Shown here piece by piece: positions 57,454-64,000 of a stretch of DNA of 64,000 bases. Below the pieces are notes generated by a model. The model made no database searches, was not told the origin of the DNA, and saw only the letters and a list, made by a program, of their open reading frames with translations. The translations under genes and the position numbers were made by a program. Position 1 is the stretch's first letter. Every line of letters begins with the position of its first letter. This DNA is from Closterium sp. NIES-65 (lineage: Eukaryota; Streptophyta; Zygnematophyceae; Desmidiales; Closteriaceae). Location: positions 248,001-312,000 of the forward strand of contig CANXME010000233.1 in assembly GCA_948144175.1 (NCBI GenBank), in the 5' to 3' direction.

Positions 57454-60187
57454 TGGCGCGCGCCAGCAGCAGCAGCGCGGTCGTGAGACCCTGTCCCCTC
57501 AGCAGCTCCGTGAGTGGTACACTGCACGCCAGCGGGGTGGGGGTTTCGGTCCGTGCACCTACGTCCTGCGCACCGGCGACCGTGCGGGTGAGCAGTGTGG
57601 GGGTCCGCACCCCACCCAGCGCTGCTTTGGCCGCCTGACGGACGCGTGGCATCACCAGTTCCCGGAGGCCTCAGAGATTCCTCGCTGGGGCGAGCTGTCT
57701 AGGGCGGGTGTTGCCATCTTTGATCTTGACTTTGATGCTATTCTCTCTGCCATGTATGCTGTGTCTCATAGTGATGAGGGTGACTGCTACCGCTGTTTCC
57801 CGCCCGATCCGGGCATTGAGGCTGCTGCCCTAGGTGCTTGCGACGCTGCTGCTCTAGGTGCTAGTGTGTCTGCGTCCTCAGGTACTGGTGAGTCTGCGCT
57901 CTTAGGTACTACGTCGACTTCGGCCTCCCTCGCCTTCACTCTTGACTCTGGGGCGTCTCGCTCCTTCTTTCGGGATCGCACCACACTCACGCCGCTTAGT
58001 CGGCCGGTTGCGGTGTCTCTGGCTGACCCCTCCGGGGGTCCTGTAGTGTCTCGCTTCTCCACAGTCCTCCCGTGTCCGGCGGCTCCCTCTGGCACCCTGA
58101 CTGGTCTCTACCTCCCCTCATTCTCGACGAACCTGGTGAGTGGTGCTGACCTACAGGATGGGGGAGTACACCAGTTCACTCCTGCGCGTCAGCGGGTGAC
58201 GCACTGTACAGAGGCTAGCACAGGCCGGCACCTGGCTACGTTTACCCGTCAGCCGGGGTCGAGCCTGTACACACTGACCACTGCGTCTCCTCCCGTTACT
58301 GAGTCTGGTAGAGTCACTTCGTCCGGTCAGGTGTTTGCTGCAGCGTCTAGTTCTGGTCCTGAGTCTGCCCCCTGTTCGTGTCGTCTCTTGTCTCATGAGA
58401 CTCTCCTCTGGCACCACCGTCTTGGTCACCCCTCTCTGCTTCGGCTCAGAGGCATGGCCTCCCGTCTTCTTGTGTCTGGTCTCCCCCGGTCCCTCCCTCC
58501 CCTTCCTCAGGGCCCTGGCCCTGCCTATGTCCCCTGTGTCGAGGGGCGCCAGCGGGCTGCCCCTCACTCCTCCCAGTTTCCTCCGACAGAGGCCCCGTTG
58601 CAGACGCTTCACATGGACGTGTGGGGCCCGGCCCGCGTCCATGGACAGGGTCACGAGCGCTACTTCTTGCTCGTTGTTGACGACTACTCGAGTTACACCA
58701 CGGTCTTCCCCTTGCGCAGCAAGGGTGATGTCACTGAGGTGCTGATCGACTGGATCCGCGCGGCTCGTCTCCAGCTCAGGCGGAGCTTTGGCTCGGACTT
58801 CCCTGTTCTGCGTCTGCACTCGGACAGAGGCGGAGAGTTTTCCTCTGGCCTACTGCGAGCCTACTGTCGCGCACGAGGCATCCGTCAGACCTTCACGCTT
58901 CCGGACTTACCGCAGCAAAATGGGATTGCTGAGCGCCGCGCTGGCATGGTCATGGACGTCGCTCGTACGTCTATGATGCATGCGGCTGCCCCCCATTTTC
59001 TGTGGCCGTTTGCGGTCAGGTACGCGGCGCATCAGATCAACCTCCACCCCAGGGTCTCCAGACCGGAGACCTCCCCAGCCTTGCTGTGGACGGGGAAGGT
59101 CGGCGATGCGTCTGCGTTCCGTGTCTGGGGATCTCGGGCGTTTGTCCGCGACTTGTCTGCGGACAAGCTGTCCCCTCGTGCTGCTCCTTGCGTCTTCCTG
59201 GGGTTCCCCCCTGACGCGCCTGGGTGGCAGTTCTACCACCCCACCTCTCGACGTGTTCTGTCCTCCCAGGACGTCACGTTTGACGAGTCGGTCCCCTACT
59301 ACCGCCTCTTCCCCTACCGCACTCCGTCCCTCCCCCCACCCCCGCTCTTCCTTGTACCAGGTCCCCCCCAGGTAGACTCCCTCCCCCCTCAGGGTCCTGC
59401 CCCTTCAGGTGTGTCCCAGGTAGACGCAGTCGAGCCTGTCGAGGTCACTGGTGACTCTGGTGCTGCTGGGGGTGCTGAGCCTGGGGGTGCTGGACTTGGG
59501 GGTGCGGAGTCTGGGGGTGCTGAGCCTGGGGGTACTGCGTCTGGGGGTGCTGAGCCTGGGGGTACTGAGCCTGGGGGTGTTGAGCCTGGGGGTGCTGAGC
59601 TTGGGGGTGCTACGCGTGGGGGTGCTGAGCCTGGAGGTGCTACGCCTGGGGGTGCTGAGAGTCGAGGTGCTCCGCCTGGAGGTTCTCCGGGTGCTTCTTC
59701 TCGCCGGGAGCCACTCTCTCCGCAGGAGCTGCGCGAGTGGTTTGCGCGGCGCTGGCGTCGTACTGCTGGTGCTGGAGGTTCTTCGGCTGCTGAGGGTGCT
59801 GCGGTCGCGGGTCCCGGAGGTGCTCGTACTGGGAGTACTGGAACTGCTGGGCCTACGGGTTCGACTGGAGCTGGTGCTGCTGAGGGAGTTGGCGCTGAGA
59901 CTACCGCTGGCGGTCCTACTGGGGGTGCTCCTGGTGCTCCTGGAGGTGCTGCTAGAGCGGGTGCTCCTGCTGAGGGTACTGGTGCTGTCCCTGCTGCTTC
60001 TGGCGTCGTCACGCGGCCTCGACCGTACTTTGTTCCACTCCTGCAGCAGGTTCTTGGTCTTCCTCCTACTGGTCCTCCTCCTCCCTTAGAGTGTCCACAG
60101 CCTGTCCCGTCACAGTCACAGCTACAGCCTACCTCCCCTCTGCCTGCTCCTTCTCCCTACGCTGGTCCTACTAGGAGGTCTTACTGA
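57440..60187 (+). CDS. Protease-integrase of element I
   Basis: Open for about 915 residues after the gag frameshift. It has the Cys/His cluster CTYVLRTGDRAGEQCGGPHP-TQRC (spacing C-X13-C-X3-H-X4-C), protease motif DSGASRSFFRDRT with intact Asp, integrase zinc finger (HHRLGHP, CVEG), core motifs LHSDRGGEF and QQNGIAERRAG, GKVGDASAFRVWGSRAFVRD, and a linker of GGAEP/GGVEP-type repeats (59460-59690). One extra A near 60173 shifts the frame into a stop at 60187. Confidence 0.88.
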   Translation, partial: GGSGSGARQQQQRGRETLSPQQLREWYTARQRGGGFGPCTYVLRTGDRAGEQCGGPHPTQRCFGRLTDAWHHQFPEASEIPRWGELSRAGVAIFDLDFDAILSAMYAVSHSDEGDCYRCFPPDPGIEAAALGACDAAALGASVSASSGTGESALLGTTSTSASLAFTLDSGASRSFFRDRTTLTPLSRPVAVSLADPSGGPVVSRFSTVLPCPAAPSGTLTGLYLPSFSTNLVSGADLQDGGVHQFTPARQRVTHCTEASTGRHLATFTRQPGSSLYTLTTASPPVTESGRVTSSGQVFAAASSSGPESAPCSCRLLSHETLLWHHRLGHPSLLRLRGMASRLLVSGLPRSLPPLPQGPGPAYVPCVEGRQRAAPHSSQFPPTEAPLQTLHMDVWGPARVHGQGHERYFLLVVDDYSSYTTVFPLRSKGDVTEVLIDWIRAARLQLRRSFGSDFPVLRLHSDRGGEFSSGLLRAYCRARGIRQTFTLPDLPQQNGIAERRAGMVMDVARTSMMHAAAPHFLWPFAVRYAAHQINLHPRVSRPETSPALLWTGKVGDASAFRVWGSRAFVRDLSADKLSPRAAPCVFLGFPPDAPGWQFYHPTSRRVLSSQDVTFDESVPYYRLFPYRTPSLPPPPLFLVPGPPQVDSLPPQGPAPSGVSQVDAVEPVEVTGDSGAAGGAEPGGAGLGGAESGGAEPGGTASGGAEPGGTEPGGVEPGGAELGGATRGGAEPGGATPGGAESRGAPPGGSPGASSRREPLSPQELREWFARRWRRTAGAGGSSAAEGAAVAGPGGARTGSTGTAGPTGSTGAGAAEGVGAETTAGGPTGGAPGAPGGAARAGAPAEGTGAVPAASGVVTRPRPYFVPLLQQVLGLPPTGPPPPLECPQPVPSQSQLQPTSPLPAPSPYAGPTRRSY

Positions 60188-62276
60188 GCGTCGTGAGCCT
60201 GCGTCTCGTCATGCGTCGCCTGTTAGAGCTGTTCGCGCTAGTGGTCGCGGTTCGCGCCAGCGTCCTCCTCCTGTCCCTGGCACGCACCAGATGTCTCTGC
60301 GTCCGTCTACTGCTCCTCTGCGTGCCCCTTTGCCTTCCCCTCCTGAGTCCTCTCTTCATGCACTTGCCGACCCTGAGTCGGACTCTCTTCGTGCTACCAG
60401 TCCTACTGTCACGCGTCTCCTTGCTACTGTTGTCACTGACCCTTCTTTCGAGTCTACTGCTACGTCTGCTCTCGTTACTGAGCTCGTCGACTTTGCTGCT
60501 CGCTGTCGCTTAGACTACGCTGCTAGTCTTGTCGCTGAGTCTGAGTCTGTCTGTCCTCCGTCCGTCGGGGGTGAGTGTGCCCTTGGCACGGACGTCCTTG
60601 AGGACAGGCAGGAGGAGTTCCAGTGTCTGGCAGCTGCTTCACCTCATCTCGTGTCCGTACTGCTTACCCCTGAGGGAGACCCGGATGCACTTGACATCCC
60701 GACCCCGCGCTCTTACGCGGAGGCGATAGAGGGTCCCTACTCCTCTCAGTGGCAGGCAGCTATGGATGCAGAGATGGCTTCCTGGAAGTCCACAGGCACC
60801 TACGTTGACGCTGTCCCCCCTCCTGGGGCGAACATCGTCAGTGGCATGTGGATCTTCAGGGTGAAGCGGCCGCCGAGTTCTCCGCCTGTCTTCAAGGCGC
60901 GTTACGTGGCTCGTGGCTTCAGTCAGCGGCAGGGAGTTAACTACTTTCAGACCTTCTCCCCCACCCCGAAGATGACCACTCTTCGGGTACTGCTGCACAT
61001 TGCTGCTCACCGTGACTACGAGCTCCACTCTCTCGACTTCAGCACAGCTTTCTTGTAGGGCAGCTTGCACGAGGAGATCTGGCTGCGCCGCCCACCTGGC
61101 TTCACTGGGTCGTTCCCTCCTGGTACCCAGTGGAGTCTCCGGCGTCCAGTCTACGGTCTCCGCCAGGCACCGCGCGAGTGGCACGACACACTGAGGACTA
61201 CGCTTGCGGCTCTTGGGTTTGCTCCTTCTACTGCCGACCCGTCGCTGTTTCTGCGCACCGACACCTCTCTGCCGCCGTTCTACATCCTCGTGTACGTCGA
61301 CGACTTGGTCTTTGCCACAGCTGACACTGCTGGACTCGCCCACGTGAAGTCCGAGCTGCAGAAGCGACACACGTGCACAGACCTGGGTGAACTGCGCAGC
61401 TACCTTGGCTTGCAGATCACCGGGGACAGAGCACGCCGCACCATTACCCTGACTCAGTCACACATGGTGCAGCAGGTCCTTCAGCGCTTCGGCTTCACGT
61501 ACTCCTCGCCTCAGGCCACTCCTCTGCCTACTCGCCACTCACTCTCAGCTCTGCCTTCGGATGAGTCCGTAGAGTCGAGTGGCCCGTATCCAGAGCTTGT
61601 TGGCTGCCTCATGTACCTGATGACCTGCACACGACCTGACCTTGCATACCCTCTTAGCATTCTGGCACGCTATGTTGCTCCTGGGAGACACCGACCAGAG
61701 AACAAGGCTGCAGCGAAGAGGGTGTTGCACTACTTGTGCAGTACGTCGGGCATGGGGCTAGTGCTTGGAGGGCGGAGTCCAGTGGTCCTCAGTGGGCACG
61801 CGGACGCTTCTTGGGCTGACGACCAGGCTACGCAGCGGTCGTCACAGGGTTACACCTTCAGTCTTGGTTCCGGCTCTGTTTCGTGGCGGGCTACCCGCTC
61901 GTCTTCTGTTCTCGGCTCCAGTTGTGAGGCTGAGATCTACGCCGGGGCTATGGCTGCCCAGGAGCTTCGCTGGCTCACCTACCTGCTGACCGACCTTGGA
62001 GAGCCGCCTCGTTCTCCTCCAGTCCTGTACGTAGACAACAAGGCCATGCTGGCCTTGTGTCGAGAGCAGCGACTGGAGCACAGGACAAAGCACATTGCTC
62101 TCCGTTACTTTCTTGCTCGTGAACTACAGCAGCGTGGACAGTTGCGGCTTGCGTACGTGGCCTCTAAGGCCAACACTGCTGATGTTTTCACCAAAGCACT
62201 TGCCCCTTGTGATCATCAGCGCTTCTGCACTCAGCTGGGTCTTGTGCGTGTCTTGCCTCACTTGCTCACTTCTTGA
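60188..62276 (+). pseudogene. RT-RNase H of element I with one stop codon
   Basis: Continues pol in the frame seen from 60291. RT N-terminal part: VSGMWIFRVKRPPSSPPVFK, ARGFSQRQGVNYFQTFSPTP, HSLDFSTAFL, then TAG at 61056-61058 where relatives have CAG (Gln). After the stop the same frame runs to 62276 with YVDDLVFATADTAGLAHVKS, SYLGLQITGDRARRT, the RNase H segment GHADASWADDQATQRSSQGY, SCEAEIYAGAMAAQELRW and YVDNKAMLALCREQRLEHRT. Apart from the single stop the domain set is complete. Confidence 0.9.
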
Positions 62277-62328
62277 CCTTGCTTGTACTGTCACATATAT
62301 ATACTCCTGCTCTTGCTTGCTTGGCCTC

Positions 62329-62329
<1 letters not shown>

Positions 62330-62360
<31 letters not shown>
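62330..62360 (+). repeat. (TA)n microsatellite
   Basis: About 15 TA units between the pol stop and the 3' LTR of I. Confidence 0.9.
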
Positions 62361-62363
<3 letters not shown>

Positions 62364-62505
62364 CTCTTGCATGTGAACTGGCCTTTTGGCCTTTGAACTT
62401 GTGCTCGGAATGTGTGGTGACTTTGTGATCCACCCTGAGCTTTGCTTTGCTTTGCTTGACTGGTCTTGTGACCCCTTGTTCTCCCCCACTTTGCCTATGG
62501 GGGTG

Positions 62506-62638
62506 TGTCAGAACATTATAGCTTATGCTATTGTGTAGGCTATAGTGGGGTATCCCATAGGGGGTACAACCCAACTAGGGTTTCATATTTGTACTCGCTT
62601 CATTCATAGTTCACCTCATTCTCGTTCTAATTTTCTGA
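62506..62638 (+). repeat. 3' LTR of element I (133 bp)
   Basis: Begins TGTCAGAACATTATAGC and ends ATTTTCTGA, preceded by the family polypurine sequence CTATGGGGGTG and followed by the target copy GAAGC. Confidence 0.92.
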
Positions 62639-62643
62639 GAAGC

Positions 62644-64000
62644 CCCCTTATCCTATCAGCAGTTTGTCTCTCACCACAACCCAAGCGCGCCAATGTATGC
62701 ACCACTGGAGAAGGTCTACAACGACATACTAAAGTCCCCCCAAAGTGGACATGAAGCATACAACTACGTAATCACGTTCATCGACGCTGCCACCAGATAT
62801 GTCTGGCACCTCAATCTCCCGAGTCGGGACATGGCCTTCGGAGCCTTCGTCGCTTGGCTCCCAGTAGCAAAAAGGGAATCAGGAGTGAAGCTGAAAAGCT
62901 TTCAGTCAGACGGAGGAGGAGAATATCAGTCACAGCAGGTTCAAGCAATACCTGGCAAAGAGAGGCATCAAGCGACTCATCTCTCTTTCCCACGCTCATC
63001 AGCAGCAAGGCGTGGCAGAAAAGGATGAACAAGACCCTCCAGAACACCATACGCAAGCTGCTACGTGGCATGCGGCTAACCAACCATCAATGGCCTGAGG
63101 CGATGGACCACGCTGTGCTATTGCACAACTTGCTTTCATCATCATCGCTTGTGAACAACGCATCACTGCATCTGCTATGGACAGGAAAATTGGGCAACAC
63201 AAAAATTGTTACGAGTTTTTGGCTGCATGGTACAGTACAGACCACACATTGCACGAGCTGGATGATTCTCACAACGGGCACAGTGGGAACTACACCTGGG
63301 CATCGAAAAACATTACAACACGAGGAAAATCTTCGACGTCCACTCGAAGGAAGCAGTAGCAGCACGTGACGTGATCTTCTACGAACGACTCACTCTCCAA
63401 ACGTACATGGACAACTTGGCAGCAGAACGAGGCCTCACGAGCGGCTTCCGTGGCAGCCGAGCCTTCGCCACACCAGTAGATGAGGCTGACTGGGATGAGC
63501 AAAACGTGGACGGAGCATCGGAGGAAGCCGGACCTCTTCCCTACTACTCGGTACCTATTACGATGGACGACAACAACCCTCGCAAAAGCAACAACGCCGA
63601 AGTCTTCTACCACTTTGCTGAGAATGGTTACGTTACTCCACAGCTGGTCAACACGGACGTTTTAGAATGCATAGGCCCCAACTTCTTACCTGACCCAGAA
63701 GCGGGAGACGAAGCAGTTTATCCCGAGGACCCAAATCTCCCTCATTACACACAGAGTGGGCTGCAGATTCTTGGGCTCGTCACCGCAGTCCATGGCGCAC
63801 CAATGCTGCGAGAGCCTACTATGGTTCAGCAGGCTCTGGGGGGGGGGAGCACAAGGAAGAATGGCGCAAAGCCATGGACATGGAGTTAAAGGCGCTGGAA
63901 GACAGAAACGTGTGGAAGACAGTACCCATCGCAGTGGCACGCAACAAAACTGTACTCACGGGAAAACGGATTTTCCGTGTGAAGACAAAGCCAACGGAAC
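62644..64000 (+). pseudogene. Integrase to RT start of Copia J, truncated by the window edge
   Basis: Plus-strand Copia coding remnant in several frames. The integrase core holds VITFIDAATRYVWHLNLPSR, FQSDGGGEYQSQQ and, in another frame after about 62935, the segment with LRGMRLTNHQWPEAMDHAVL and LHNLLSSSSLVNNASLHLLW. At 63371-63889 comes the integrase tail and linker (MIFYERLTLQTYMDN, SGLQILGLVTAVHG, PTMVQQALGG). Then, in yet another frame, the start of RT (TGKRIFRVKTKPTE) runs off the edge. At least three frameshifts. Distantly similar to D, and a different family from I. Confidence 0.8.

Larger units (their letters stand above)
55460..62638 (+). mobile_element. Copia element I (short-LTR family)
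   Basis: LTRs 55460-55592 and 62506-62638 (133 bp, three differences; the 5' copy starts GG instead of TG and the 3' copy ends GA instead of CA). Perfect target duplication GAAGC (55455-55459 and 62639-62643). 7.18 kb, uninterrupted, inserted in Copia J. Coding region nearly complete but with two frameshifts and one stop. Confidence 0.93.

Overview
The window is nuclear DNA of a eukaryote. It holds one recognisable host gene, a spliced F-box plus Tubby-domain gene of the plant TULP type at 5025-9697 on the + strand. Almost everything else is transposable-element sequence, much of it nested. The TULP gene, the plant-type initiator-Met primer sites of the Copia elements and a DIRS/PAT-like tyrosine-recombinase retrotransposon together point to a streptophyte outside the seed plants, for example a charophyte or zygnematophyte alga or an early land plant. 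A Closterium-like genome is a guess. No tRNA, rRNA, CRISPR array or bacterial operon was seen.

Layout. 1-3.74 kb: three minus-strand LTR-retroelement pieces nested in one another (G in H in D2). 3.78-3.93 kb: a PIF/Harbinger-like MITE. 5.0-9.7 kb: the TULP gene, with a roughly 69-copy 16-bp minisatellite in intron 4. 10.0-23.2 kb: a tandem pair of almost identical 5.8-kb DIRS/PAT-like elements (E1, E2; gag, RT-RNase H and tyrosine recombinase on the minus strand) alternating with three copies of a 508-bp segment F, giving F-E-F-E-F. 23.3-55.0 kb: an old minus-strand Copia element D. Its left LTR carries an intron-containing pogo-like DNA transposon (23.46-26.54 kb). Its RNase H region is split by Copia A (27.1-49.1 kb), A's gag is split by Copia B (28.5-43.3 kb), and B's leader is split by the minus-strand Copia C (28.9-36.6 kb). 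55.0-64.0 kb: a plus-strand Copia J, split by Copia I (55.46-62.64 kb).

A, B, G and I are one family: LTRs of only 125-133 bp, a primer site of type TGGTAT(A/C)GAGCAGG, a short stem-loop right after it, a GC-rich tandem-repeat leader of about 1 kb, then gag-PR-IN-RT-RNase H. Target-site duplications fix the order of insertion (D, then A, then B, then C) and the boundaries to the base.

Activity. The pogo transposase (four exons, DDD triad, matching inverted repeats) and DIRS copy E2 (three intact frames) look potentially functional. E1 is a one-base frameshift from intact. B has one frameshift plus an Asp-to-Asn change in the protease motif. I has two frameshifts and a stop. C has one stop and one frameshift. 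A, D and J are degraded.
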